From contig VSJF01000008.1 in the NCBI GenBank assembly GCA_009739215.1, positions 372,001 to 436,000 on the forward strand: a stretch of DNA of 64,000 nucleotides, written 5' to 3'. The notes under the pieces were generated by a model that had not been told where the DNA came from, did no database searches, and saw only the letters and a list, made by a program, of their open reading frames with translations. Made by a program: the position numbers and the translations under genes. Positions 1 through 14,060 of the stretch are shown piece after piece (position 1 is the stretch's first letter; each line of letters starts with the position of its first letter). This stretch comes from Floccularia luteovirens (Eukaryota; Basidiomycota; Agaricomycetes; Agaricales; Squamanitaceae).

Positions 1-2848
<2,848 letters not shown>

Positions 2849-3470
2849 TTCTTTCAGGAGGGAGATAGATGATGATAGAGGTAGTGGTGGTGGGTAAAGA
2901 AGTTACTCCTGTACGAAACTTCGGCTGAGGAAATTTTATCCAACGGATTGAGAAACCAGAATTGCTCGTGACTTTTTATTGATTTTACCCACAGCATATG
3001 TGTTATGTACAGCTCACCTTCTACTGTTTCTTTAACAGCTTCTTTATCTTAAATGAAGTCAGCAAGCCATATGCACCATTTTTGCTGTTGGCTGGCTATG
3101 TTTGTGCACTGCTATTGGTGCATCTGATTTCACCGATATTTGAGCGCTAGTGACTTCTTTGCTGCTCTTTACTCTTATATACGAATCGCTGACAGCTCTC
3201 TGCATTGCACAGTAACTATACAACTGCGTATAACAACCCTTGCGATGTACCCAAGAACACTCATGATCACACAACAGCACAATACAGGGAATAAAAAATT
3301 GATGCCTTAAATATAGATGCAGAAAACCGATAAGGTGGTACAGTTGTAGATATCTTTATGGTATATAATCTAAACTGTGTGTCGCAAAGCCATTAAAAAC
3401 TTCAGATCGAACGTCCTCTAACATTACTTTTAATATTTAAACAGGTTATGCTAGGGAATCATGGCTGTAT
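2849..3470. other. Intergenic: upstream region of ARG5,6
   Basis: No gene was supported here. A 73-codon open frame at 3059-3280 on the minus strand lacks splice or family support. The stretch lies between the ARG5,6 start and the end of the next minus-strand gene, so it should hold the ARG5,6 promoter. No clear TATA element was found. Confidence 0.5.
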
Positions 3471-4385
3471 TCATAGACCAAGGATGGTAAGGAGACTGGT
3501 GAGGCCGAGTAGTTTGATGATTCCGACGACCTCGCCGATGAGAGGAGCCAATGCTGCCAACAACCCTGGTACCAAGGCAAGGACAATAGTGAGTAGGCGC
3601 ACTAGAGCTCCACTGTAAAGCAATTGTTAATATTTCAAGTCATGATAGTACTGAAAAAATATTCACCCAATGGAGGCAATCAATGGCAAGAGAGCGTCTT
3701 TCTCAACGACACCAATGAGGGTGCTCACTGTGCCAAGGACTTGGATGACCAGCTAGATCAAAGTCAAATATGTTACTCTCAGGAACTACTCCAAAAAAAT
3801 TAAAATACTTACTGAAATCAGGGAAGCCAGGATAGTTGCAAGTTGTGCGACCGTAATAACTTCACCAGCGAGCAAGAGGACTTCAGCTACAGTGCTAGTA
3901 GCAAGCGCTCCAACTGCTGCGACAGCGGTGAGAACAACGTTCTCAATCTGTCCAACAACACCGACAACTGCAACGGCATCGATAATCTCTGCTTTAAGCA
4001 GGTTTTCTAATCAAAAATTAGCACACTGGTGTTGATTCCTCAAAACAAAGCTATGCGTACCGACTTCGGAAACGAGCCCCTTGACGTCTCCAATGAGGGC
4101 AACTACGATGTCGGGAATGCTCTCACCATCACGGCGGGCATTTGCAACACTGCCGACTTTTCAAAAAGCGCCATGTGAATAAAAAAATAATACTACAGAA
4201 CCAGAATACAAAACTTTACCTGAAGCAGCGTTAGCAGCAACGGGTGCTGTGATTGAGTTGCCCGAGATGGGAAGAACAGCAACCGAGTCCACAATAGAGT
4301 TGTCCCTGACTGCGAGAGGAGCAGCGGAGGCAAAGGTTGCCAGAGCGGCGGTGGCAAGTAGGGTAAAAGAGCGGATGGAGAACAT
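3471..4385 (-). CDS. Small secreted hydrophobic protein, function unknown
   Basis: Five exons: 4385-4220, 4156-4061, 4006-3813, 3752-3667, 3612-3471, with GT-AG introns of 54-63 nt and a continuous frame of 228 codons (227 aa). The protein opens with a typical signal peptide (MFSIRSFTLLATAALATFASA, cut expected after ASAAP) and then has a short polar stretch with RRDGE. The rest is almost all Val, Leu, Ala, Ile and Gly, with repeated amphipathic or membrane-like segments such as AALAPLIGEVVGIIKLLGL at the C-terminus. No cysteine pattern was seen, so it is not a hydrophobin. It could be a wall-associated or membrane-inserting secreted protein, but I do not recognise the family. The gene model is well supported by splice sites; the role is open. 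Confidence 0.8.
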
Positions 4386-5254
4386 CTTTAATAATGAGTG
4401 TGTGGGTTTGGTGTTTGTGTGGGGAGGGGAGAGAGAGCAAGAAATCAGAAAAGCGATTTTGGAAAATCCTATAGAACGTCTTAGCAGTTCGAGTTGTTTT
4501 TATACTGTACTCCAGAGCGCTCATGTAATAAGCATATCTTCTCCACCGGCATTTATGCCGGTTGGAGCAAAAGCAATATAGTTTTCTCAAAGCATGTGGT
4601 CCGAAAGGAATAACGTGTTGAAAGTTTCAAAACAAATTTGTTTCTTCTGCTTCTCTAGACACCTATGGACTAGTGTATATCTAATAATATAATAGCAACT
4701 CACAAACTAATCCACTAAAGGCAGCTTACTTTCCATCTTCAGGTCAAAATACCCAAGGGATAATTGTTTTCGCTATTTATGGGTCAATTTTCGTAACCGA
4801 TCTTGGTAATGATGCAAATTCCTAAATTGAGAACATACCACTAGACCAAATCGCGGAATTCCTCCAGCGCCAGGATTTACTGTGAATCCTGAGAATTTTA
4901 AAATCTTTCACAGGTTCGCTCCACTCAATATAAAAGTGTTGATGGTTATCTATAATATGTAATGAAACAAATCAGAAAAATAGCTCGACCCTCCACGACA
5001 AACCACCGCACCACAGAAAAAGAAGATAGTTGATGTCATATTATTAAATTACCGACTGTATCCCATGCCGGGCATGAGTATGAAGAGAGGGGAAAGGAGA
5101 GCAGGGATGGGTAGTATGTACATGAATGGAATTTAACAAGTACAAGGGAGGTTCCCCAGAGAGAGACGCACCCGTCTATTGTAGGGGATGATAGGGTATG
5201 TATGTGGCCATAGTAAGTATAGAGATAGCGGTATCGGGTAGGTTCGAGGGAAAG
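4386..5254. other. Intergenic, no gene seen
   Basis: Separates two minus-strand genes. The overlapping open frames at 4231-4590 are antisense or read-through shadows of the secreted-protein gene. The interval holds AT-rich sequence and should include the secreted gene's promoter and the 3' region of the hydrolase. No repeat or RNA gene was recognised. Confidence 0.5.
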
Positions 5255-6788
5255 TCATATCTTGCTCCGATTGCTTGGACTAGATTCCGGATTCCAATCG
5301 TTATTCGTCGCGCCAAGGCTGGCAACGAAATCGGCAATCGCTGTCCAATATCCCTGTTGGACACATGTATCATCTATGGAGTAAAAATGCGTCATCTGTC
5401 AAACTGACGTTTCTGCGTAGGAAATTCTAAAACATACTGTGTCCACCGTATTCAAATTCAACATATTTGGCCCTTTCCTAGGCCTACTTTATATTCGCTG
5501 CCATGCCCTATCTTTTTTTCTCCACGTTTCGCCACTGCTTCCCACAGACCCCGCATGTGATCCTTTGGAACCAAATCATCTTTTAAGCCACTTAGCATAA
5601 GAATGGGTGTCGTGGCGGGAATTAGTGGGATTTTTGAGATGGAATCCCATTTTTGATGGCAAAGAACCGACAATGGCCCAAGGAGGGGGAGAGCGTGAGG
5701 TATGAGACTGGGCAATGACATGAATGTGTTCTCAAGAATGAGGGCAGAGATCTATAGACCCGAAAAGTTACAACAAGAAACACTGGAAAAAATGCACAAA
5801 CCAACCTTTTTGGGGTTCCTACTAGCGAGGTCAATGGATACAGCACCACCGATTGATTGGCCATATAGGATCTGTGTTATGACATTAGAACTCATATAGT
5901 GACCTCATGATATGTGCTTACGATTGGTGTTTGGGAAAAGTCGGGATCGGAGACAAGATAATCTAGAGCTGCCTGGGCGTCCATCCTGATACCTTGATCA
6001 AACGGTCAATTGTGTAACCAATGCCGGATATCTAACGAACCTTTCTCTGAAGGGGATCCTTCAGAATGGCCATACCTGTGCGATAGCTCAATCATGCATT
6101 GCGGGCAAAGAAAAAAGATACCCACCCCCTATATGATAGCATCAAAACATTACAACGCATCCTCATGAAGAACACCTTTGCAAGGGGTATTCGATGCCCA
6201 AGGTTCCCGCCGTTCCCGTGAAACATAATGATAGTGGGCCGGCTCGCCACAAACTTCGCACCATTATTGCTTGAATGAAGTATACCATTCATATATGCAA
6301 CATACCTCGCTGTCTGTGCTGTATTCTTCCGTTGAGATATGTGCAGCATCTGAGTGATTTGTAGCCAGTGCTATGCTCTGCACCAGAAGATAGCATCGAA
6401 GCTTCAATCCATCGGGAGTTTCAAGCTCTAACTCCTTGTAGGGCATGTGGAAGTCGCTTGGTACTGGGACCTCTGCATATATGTCAATATGTAAGTCCAC
6501 ACGGCAGCAGTTCTGCAACAATTACCTATTCTTGACCCAGGAGGAAACGCCGAAGGGTATATCAGGTAATTTTGGCCATAATATAGAAGACCAACTCCTA
6601 AAATCTTGTTGAGCTACTCGTTGTGTGAATACTATCGGACAAAACGTGGTCACCAAGTGTAGACAAGGTAGCAGCGGTCGCAAGTGTACCCTACATAATC
6701 CAAAGCATCAGTATAGCTAAATGATGACGTGTCATTGAAATGTACGAACTTTTGCGAGGGTTTCAAGGGAAGGAATAAAGTTGGACAT
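5255..6788 (-). CDS. Bem46/ABHD13-like alpha/beta hydrolase
   Basis: Eleven small exons with consistent GT-AG sites join into 330 codons: 6788-6750, 6690-6654, 6597-6526, 6472-6306, 6253-6126, 6075-6041, 5992-5922, 5871-5806, 5751-5536, 5477-5438, 5373-5255. An N-terminal membrane-anchor-like segment (LLYYGQNYLIYPSAFPPGSR) precedes the hydrolase core. Visible motifs: HGNGGNLGHR (oxyanion strand), YGHSEGSPSEKG, the nucleophile elbow GQSIGG, the acid in SGLKDDLVP, and the histidine in GGHNDTCVQQGYW. This matches fungal Bem46 proteins, membrane-bound hydrolases linked to polarity. The short intron at 5478-5535 is the weakest call: without it the frame breaks after KRGEKK. A second, more diverged relative lies at 20278-21776. 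Confidence 0.88.
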
Positions 6789-7825
6789 TAGGGGTTTGAA
6801 CTTTGATGGTATTTCTCCTCAAAATGATGTTAGGAATGACGTTCGGAACGTTGTCGGCGGTACGATTGTTTCGTTATTTGTATTTGCTTGGCAGCACAGA
6901 CCATTCCCAACAACCAGCCACAAGACCAAGAAAGAAATTTTTTTGTTTGTTTGAATACTTTGCAAATCAATCAGAGCTCTCATTTTCATTTACAAAGGAA
7001 GTGTCATTTATATCGGTTGTAGCCATAATTCGACCCTTTCACTGGAACGTGTCTCGCCTAGAAAATGTATCAGAACAAGCTTCGAAATCGAAATCATTTT
7101 ACAAGCCCGCAGCTGTCAACGCCAAGCGTGGAATAAAGGGATAAAAGCGACAATCCAAAATAGATACGCTATCTGTAACTAGGAGCACATGTCGGCTGGT
7201 GTATTGATCGACAGGAGCAGCTCAGAGAAACACATATGCGCTACGGATACTCGCCTCCAGCTCCTGGATTCCTTTTTTTATACGTTCTTACGCGGAACCG
7301 GTGGCTGGGTTATGTATTGCAGAAGCTTAAAATTTTCGGGGGACTTGCCAAAAAGAAATCAAGGCACGATGGCACATATATCACTCCGGGTTGATTGGTT
7401 GATTGGAGCAGCATCTATAGTCGCGCTTGTCGGTTTCTATAGCAAGGCCTCGGGAGTCGGGGGCATATGGACATCGGATGAGTTTGATCGGTTCGATTCC
7501 TTGATCGTGCTAGCACAACAGCCTAACAGGAGTAATTGAAATTTCGGGTACTGTCAGCCTCTATCATTCGCGTATCTTGCTTAAGTTCTCTGCGAACACT
7601 CGATATAAAGGCGTACATGAAATAAAAGACGTCTAGTTAATGTAAAATTTTCTGTGCAAGAGGCGATGGAAAAGCAGCAATAATTTAGATAAGATGATGA
7701 GTCAGCCTATTTCCGAGTTCCGACATCTTGTAACAGCACGAGCTATGCACAAGTCGTACAACGATTCTTTCTTTCTTTGTACTATCTAGTTACACGCCCT
7801 CGAAATTTACCCTTACAGATCACAA
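6789..7825. other. Intergenic between divergent hydrolase and Ubc13-like genes
   Basis: The hydrolase is read leftward and the E2 gene rightward, so this 1-kb interval holds both promoters. Open frames at 6803-7144 and 7189-7539 (113 and 116 codons) have no recognisable domain, signal peptide or splice partners. A small unrecognised gene at 7189-7539 cannot be excluded. Confidence 0.4.
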
Positions 7826-8556
7826 ATGTCACTTCCAAAGGCAAGCGCCCTCCTAATCTACTCAGTATCGTGTTCAATTGACCATTACTTATCTGATGGT
7901 AGCGTATAATCAAGGTCTGCGAAAGTCGTCTTATCTTTTGAGGACTGTACTGATGTGATAGGTATTAGGAGACAGAGCGACTTGTTGCAGATCCAGCTCC
8001 GGGCATAGCAGCAGCACCCCATGATGATAATCTACGATATTTTGACGTGACTATAGAAGGACCAGATGGGAGTCCATTCCAACGTAAGATTAGTATTACA
8101 ATCGCCGAGGCTAGAAGCTAAATAAAAAGTGGGATTGTGAAAGGCGGGAAATTCAAACTAGAACTGTTTTTGCCCGAAGAATACCCTATGGCGCCGCCGA
8201 AGGTGAGGTTCTTGACGAAGATATACCACCCCAACATCGGTAGGTGGAGAGTTGTACACTAGAGAAGAGGATCTAATAAAAGATATGTGCAGACAAGCTT
8301 GGGAGAATCTGCCTGGACATATTGAAAGGTAAAGAGGAGAATGATGGTATAGTGATTAATTTGACGAGCATACGTAGACAAATGGTCGCCGGCGTTACAG
8401 ATCCGAACAGTATTATTGTCCGTACAAGCGCTACTGAGTGCACCGAACCCGGACGACCCACTTGCGACTGATGTAGCGAAGCACTACAAAGAGAATGAGA
8501 AGGATGCGCAGAGGGTGAGCCAGGAATGGACGCAAAAGTATGCGAGTGCAGCGTAG
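7826..8556 (+). CDS. UBC13: Ubiquitin-conjugating enzyme E2, Ubc13/UBE2N type
   Basis: Six exons: 7826-7840, 7903-7914, 7969-8083, 8144-8239, 8293-8328, 8378-8556, together 151 codons (150 aa), the usual size for Ubc13. The protein has [37 protein letters not shown] and HPNID followed by GRICLDIL, in which Cys86 is the catalytic cysteine. WTQKYA near the end is also typical. Ubc13 pairs with a UEV partner (Mms2) to build K63-linked ubiquitin chains in post-replication DNA repair and signalling. Two oddities support the model: the first intron starts with GC (AAG|GCAAGC), and exon 2 is only 12 nt, encoding RIIK; without it the conserved KRIIKETERL would be missing. The Gly-Gly usual before KFKLEL reads Arg-Gly here. 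Confidence 0.95.
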
Positions 8557-8840
8557 ATAAAAAAAAAGAAAATGTTGTAGAATAGGGCGTGTGTGTGACT
8601 GAGCAGGCTATTTGAACCCCAGTTTGAAATCGAGGGTTTCTTTCCGTTTCCAATCTCTCCTTCATGTTTCCTCTCTATCACCCTCTGCATTCCCCCTCCT
8701 AGTGTTCTCTTCGTATCCTTTGTATCTTCCTCCATATCCTTTTCAATTATCAAGGGCTCTGCCCGTTGTTCCCTTCCTTTGGAGAGGATCCATAGCTATT
8801 GCGTGCTCTTCACGGCATACAACTATCAGCCTTTCTCGCA

Positions 8841-10573
8841 ATGCCTCGCTTGGATCAGGACGTCCAGTACGCTGTCGTCAGGGAAGTCGCATCTTTTCGT
8901 ACAAAGGACATCAGCACTCTCCGTTGTCTGTCCGAGACCTGTCGTTCTCTTCGCAACGCCTGTCTTCCTGTCCTCTTCGCTGAGGTACAATGGCCACACC
9001 CAAGTAAACATGATGAGGAAACCGGTCTGCATTTCTTTCCTACGTCTCTTTGGCCGCTATTCAAGTGAGTTGATTCGACATCTTATCTCTGCAATGTCTG
9101 GATGTAGTGACCGCGTGACCCGTTGTGCGCCAAAAGGTGTTTCTCTCTCGTATGGCCAGATCATTGGCCAGATGCCACTCCTCCCCTTTGGGGGGACAAG
9201 TACTACATCGGAGGCGACTATCACCCACGAAACATGGACAAACTTGTATCTGCCCTCCCTTTCATGACCTCATTATCACGAATTGCACTAAGCTGTCCCT
9301 TCTACCCCCCAAACTCTATCTTCAATGCCCTCATCGAATGCCCCTCGCTCAGAGACTTATCCATCAATGACACGCCCCTCTACATGTCCATGATACCTAG
9401 AATCCCACCAGAGTTCCACCTCGAACGTCTTTCTCTCGTCCCGGTTGCCGAAGCCCTACGTGTGGGCGAAGGTCCTTACGATGCAAAATATCATGAAGTC
9501 GCATATTACATCCGCGAATACCGCAGAAAATACAAAAATGACGTTTTGGCGCGCTACGCCGCGTCAGCCTTCCTCTTTCAGGTTGGCAAGACAGAGTCAT
9601 TAAAGTATGTACAGATCTCTGGTGATCTCTGCACACTCGACGAACTCAGTGATCATCAATGGCCAAACCTTCAAACTCTCGTGTTAACTGGCCATCCACC
9701 ACGAACACACGGCACCGCAGAGCTTGTAGATGTTATCGCTCATATGCCACAACTACACGAACTGCGTTTGCTGTTTGCAAAAGCAAAAAGCGAAACCTTC
9801 CGAATACTACCGGCTGGAGTCGAGCCGGTATCAGTCAGAAATACACACGCAGGCATATTAGGACAAATCAAATACCTAGCAATGTCCAATGCATGTAATC
9901 TTGAAAATGTTTTCCTTTACACGACATCTCTGGAGCGTCTGGCAATCTGCGCGATCATAGATCTCCCTCGGGTACCCATTGCCCTTAACCGCGGTGATAT
10001 CGACAGGATGCTGCGAGACATGGCTCGGGGTGCAAGCAGCCGTCACCTTCGGCGCTTGCGTGTCATGTTGGAAGATAAAGTAAATCCAGAATTATGTCTT
10101 GCAATTAGCATGTGTTGCCCCATGCTCGAAGCCTTGGAACTTGAACTCTGCGGATACCATGACGGAAAATCAATACACGCTTGGGTAAGTGTATTTATTT
10201 TATTATTCTACAGAATGTCCAACTAAGCTCGTAGTCACCGCAAATGCAGAGCGAATTTGCCGATGCATTCTCGACATTAACTCATCTCCGGGAGCTGCGT
10301 ATTTGCATACAATTTCCAGAATATGATGAAGCAGACCGCGGAGAGCCATGGCGTACTGCAAGAAGGGGATGCGCGTTGTACATGGCAGGTCGATTACCGA
10401 CACTTCAAAGAGTAGGATTTGAATATCGCAAACGCACGGGTACACATAGGTACGAAGATTGCTGGCTGGAGTATGATATCGAACGTCGATCTGGTGGAGA
10501 GATTGAAATATTCCAATTGATGGATTCATGGTACCCCTTCCCTGAGGTATGGCATCCAGTTTCTATCATCTAA
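8841..10573 (+). CDS. F-box-like / leucine-rich protein of basidiomycete type
   Basis: Three exons, 8841-9064, 9137-10184 and 10250-10573, give 532 codons. The N-terminal segment starting LDQDVQYAVVREV and continuing to TLRCLSETCRSLRNACLP has the hydrophobic pattern of a fungal F-box, which would bind Skp1 in an SCF ubiquitin ligase. Downstream, WPDHWPD, a proline-rich turn and repeated Leu-rich segments (LQTLVLTGHPP, LHELRLLF, LRRLRVML, LEALELELC) resemble degenerate leucine-rich repeats used to bind substrates. The first acceptor was placed at 9136 because it restores the frame ahead of WPDHWPD. An upstream in-frame Met (8799) is possible. The last exon may have a further intron near 10545. 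These genes form large expanded families in mushrooms; the substrate is unknown. Confidence 0.75.
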
Positions 10574-11998
10574 CTTTTTTTCTCTCGTATAAGTAGTGGT
10601 TTGTTTTTGGGCCTGTCAGCATTGCATTTTATCATTTTCCCCCTCTCATGTATTTACTTCAGGGTTTTTTGGCTGATCTAGTAGGATGTATTTGGAATAT
10701 CTCTACGACAAAGTTATCATATTTTGTCGGTTTGCAGAACTGTAGTGTAGTCCAAAAAAATTTCTGTAGCACTTGTGTATGGACGATACATATTTTGCCA
10801 CTGCTACTACTTCGTTTGGAAGTTCACTCTTCTTCCTTACCGATTTCCCATGCTCCTTATCTCAAGTTTTTAGAATAGACATACAACAATTTAATTATTC
10901 CATGCATTTAAAAAATTTTTAGTATGAACAGCTAAAAGACAAATTTCACACTGCTCCATAGCGTGTGTACTTTGTGTGTACTTTGCACCGCCCAAAGTAT
11001 TCAAACGGTTCAGAGATTAATATCAGGAAGACATAAAGGAAAATGGAATTTGGGCAAGTGTCAGGGGCGAGTTACATAAACAATCAAACAACTTCGGATG
11101 TGCTGGAAGTTCCATAGCTGTGTTTCCTGCCATTTTGTCCCAGGAGTCAAGGAAGCTAACCCTCTTTTGGCTTGAACTAATTGTTGAAAGTGGTCTGTTA
11201 TTACCCACCCAATGTCCACACCGTGTGGTTCCTTTTTCATGGGTTACCCAATTACTGGAATCAGGTTGGTGTTTTTATGTTCTAACTTGGTGGGGGCCTG
11301 GCTATGAACATCAGAAAAATGAAAGCGAAAACAGCGACTAGTAAGAAATTTGAAAAAATGAAACTATCGACCTAGGCGCAGGTTTTGCCAGTGTTCGGAT
11401 AAACGTTGTGCAAGTCCATGGACAGTCCGTATGTAGTTCCTTTGCAACTTAAACATAAAATCTGGGTGCGAAATTCAGTGACATGCGACAACATGAAGCG
11501 GAACCCCATGACTACCACAAACAGCCTTATTGCAGATGAACCCAAGAACCTCCACTGCGGCCAGGCACAAGGCATCCAGACCGTCCATTCTCGTTTTATC
11601 TAACACACCCCATATGAAGCCGGCATGACTCGAGAAAAATATATATAACCGGGAATAACGAGGTCGGTTGACCGACCGCTGGCCTTTATCGCCCTCTCCC
11701 AATTTTAGCAACTCGGCCGGAAGGAGCAAAAGAAAACTTTATCTTCACGAGCGGGAAAAGCTCTCCCTTTCACAGCTTTCAACTGTTTCAACAGGCAAGA
11801 AAAGTCATTCGAAGAAGATAGAGGCCGAAGTTTTTTTTTTCTCATTCTTCTTTCCCTTCCACAGGGACAAACTGCGGAGCCTGATACTTACTGTGCACAT
11901 GTTTTTCATTAAAGGGGAAACAAGAAACGAGGTTGTTCCAGGTTTGCGTTGCCCGAGGAAAAGAAATTATAGGCGGTAGACAGTGAATTATAATCGAT
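10574..11998. other. Intergenic, no gene seen
   Basis: Contains the 3' region of the F-box-like gene and about 1.2 kb of sequence with only short overlapping open frames on both strands (for example 11406-11603 against 11475-11729). None shows a domain or plausible splicing. A T-rich run lies near 11832. The interval ends at the target site of the Copia insertion. Confidence 0.45.
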
Positions 11999-12003
11999 GG
12001 AAT

Positions 12004-12376
12004 TGTTGCGTCAGCACAATCACATGATGGATTACATAATTCGTCAGGTGATGAGTCAGATGATATGTCACATGATATGTCACATGACTACACTCACATA
12101 TGCCCCATGCATCACGTGCAGTATGACTAAGCATGTTCTATAACCTTCTACAAGGTTCTATGAAGTAGACATGTGACTATGACGGACATAGCACGGACCC
12201 TTATGCAAATATGTACATACAGCTAGAACTGTATATAAGGACACTCTTATGCGAATAGATACCTTGTCCTATTCTATAGGTAGTAGCTAGTAACTAACCG
12301 TAAGGTGTGATCTAAGTAAGCACAAGGTAAGACTTTGAGTTCCTCCACTGTGTCTTGCACACATGGCTGCTCAACA
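12004..12376 (+). repeat. 5' LTR of element A
   Basis: Begins TGTTG and ends CAACA. The first third carries a run of TCACATGA words (12067-12090 area), a CACGTG at about 12114, a short palindrome AACCTTCTACAAGGTT, and a TATATAAG box near 12232-12239 that should start transcription. The end CTGCTCAACA is shared by several other LTR families of this window. Confidence 0.93.
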
Positions 12377-12389
12377 GGTTATGGGCCCC
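12377..12389 (+). other. Primer binding site, initiator-tRNA half type
   Basis: GGTTATGGGCCCC follows the LTR directly. It is near-complementary to the anticodon stem-loop of initiator tRNA-Met (GGGCUCAUAACC, one wobble pair), the internal tRNA fragment that copia and Ty5 use as primer. The same motif follows the LTR in elements B and C with small changes. The primer assignment is inference from this match. Confidence 0.65.
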
Positions 12390-12662
12390 GGTTGTCAGTC
12401 TCAATGGCGCGTTCATCGCTGCCTATGATGACGGTGACTTAAAGCTCTTACCTCTTGTGAAGTGACTCCCCCATGCTCCCTTAATTGGTAGAAGCATTGG
12501 TGGCTTGTCCACTCTACAAGTGATTGAGTCTGAACGTTGTTCATGACAATAAATCTATGCGAGCCTTATGTGTCTTGACAGTGTCTTTACACTGAGTTGA
12601 ACGTTGTGCTGATGCAACATTAATTTGTAGCTCGCCAACAACCAACTTTTATCAAGTACAAC

Positions 12663-14060
12663 ATGCAACACACTGTATTCCAAGCTGTTTCCTTTGTATT
12701 TGCTGGAGCGCGCTGGCTTGAGTGGAAAAGTGCCATGACGACCTACCTGCAACACGCAGCTGTATGGTCAGTGGTGTCTGGAACTCGCCGTCGTCCGTCG
12801 CCACAGGATCCAAACAATGTCTCTGAAACAATGATCCTGCTGCAGCAGACGTGGGATGACAAGAACGAAGCTGCGCTAGGCAGTATAAAGTCGAGATTAT
12901 CCCCTGAGCTAAATTGGCTTGCCGCTCGTGACGGCTGTACCTCTAGTTATGCATTGTGGACTTGGTTAGTTGCTCGGTACGAGGATCATAGCTTGAGCAC
13001 TACTTTGAAGCTAGCAGAGGACGTAAAGTTCTTCAAGCTCAGTGGTGGAGATCCTCAGGCAGATTTCTTCCGCCTTAGCGAGACGTTTAGGAGACTGGCT
13101 GATGAAAACCTCGCCGTCCCTGAATTATTGCAGGCCCTATGGGCTATGGCGTCTGTACCACCCCATTGGCAAAATGTCAAAGCAACGCTGCTGCAAAAAT
13201 ACACTGCGCAGACCTTGACCCTACATGACGTATCTGCTGCGGTCCAAAATCTTTATGATGCTCAGATGACTTCGGTCTCTTCGAGCGGATCAGCGCATAG
13301 AGTAGTATGCCCGAACAACCCTGTACTTCTCTCGTCTACACCGTCAAACACTAAAGAAGACTCTCCAGACGGTGGAAACAAGAAGAAGCAGCACAAGCGA
13401 GGGGGTAAGAAATCTCGTGGAGAGAAAGAAAAACAAATAGCTAGAAACAGTGATTCAGCGCACTCCCCTGCTGCAAGAATGACTGCTCAAAGTAGTAGTC
13501 AGGCCATAGCTGGCCCTTCATCCTTTGAGGGTAGTCTGGAGACACCTAGGTCGGCTCCTACCCCTAAGCCTTCCTTTCTCCAGGAAAATCCCCACAAGTT
13601 TTATGCTCCGCCTATTGCTAGCACCTTCACAGGAGCGCAGGCGTTGAAGCACCCTGAAACTCCATACCCTTCATTAAAGAGGAGTAGGGAACTTGTAGAC
13701 CTTCAAGGTCTTCCTCGTCAGCCAAGACATCTCCGTAATCATGAGGAGACTTATTTGCTACGAGAGAGGGTTGAACCTTCTACCTTTACAACAAGAGAAG
13801 AAGTACCGGAAGAGGTAAGTGAACCGCCCGCCAAACATCTAAGAACCGCCTCCCCTAAACCAGTGCATTATTTGGCACGATCTGATTCAGGTGATAGTGT
13901 ATCCCTTGGTTCGGAGGTTGAGGACCGGGAATATCCATGTCCCGCTAACGGTTGGACAGAGGTGGAAGTTGATGAACAGATTGCGCAAGCTGCAGGCATT
14001 GAAAGAGTCCTAGATGCTCTGGAAGCCGGCAATGAGAGTGAAAGGCAAGTACCTCCTTAA
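12663..14060 (+). CDS. Copia Gag protein of element A
   Basis: An uninterrupted 465-aa ORF. The N-terminal half (VFQAVSFVFAGARWLEWK, TWDDKNEAALGSIKSRLSP, LWTWLVARYE) is the capsid-like Gag (UBN2/Retrotran_gag type) that packages element RNA. A Lys-rich stretch (GGNKKKQHKRGGKKSRGEK) near residue 240 could bind RNA; no CCHC zinc knuckle is present. The C-terminal part (NPHKFYAPP, HPETPYPSLKRSRELVD, SLGSE, YPCPANGWTE) is conserved in the Gag of element B, including RQVP near the end. Here the ORF stops at TAA just where element B continues into protease. Intact coding in a non-autonomous element suggests the protein is still used. Confidence 0.88.
   Translation: MQHTVFQAVSFVFAGARWLEWKSAMTTYLQHAAVWSVVSGTRRRPSPQDPNNVSETMILLQQTWDDKNEAALGSIKSRLSPELNWLAARDGCTSSYALWTWLVARYEDHSLSTTLKLAEDVKFFKLSGGDPQADFFRLSETFRRLADENLAVPELLQALWAMASVPPHWQNVKATLLQKYTAQTLTLHDVSAAVQNLYDAQMTSVSSSGSAHRVVCPNNPVLLSSTPSNTKEDSPDGGNKKKQHKRGGKKSRGEKEKQIARNSDSAHSPAARMTAQSSSQAIAGPSSFEGSLETPRSAPTPKPSFLQENPHKFYAPPIASTFTGAQALKHPETPYPSLKRSRELVDLQGLPRQPRHLRNHEETYLLRERVEPSTFTTREEVPEEVSEPPAKHLRTASPKPVHYLARSDSGDSVSLGSEVEDREYPCPANGWTEVEVDEQIAQAAGIERVLDALEAGNESERQVPP

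Noticed and set aside
7430..7520. GGTTCGATTCC at about 7490 resembles a tRNA B-box
   Set aside because: No A-box at the right distance and no acceptor or anticodon stem could be formed.
6803..7539. Two plus-strand frames of 113 and 116 codons
   Set aside because: No domain, signal peptide or splice structure; could be chance in an AT-balanced promoter region.
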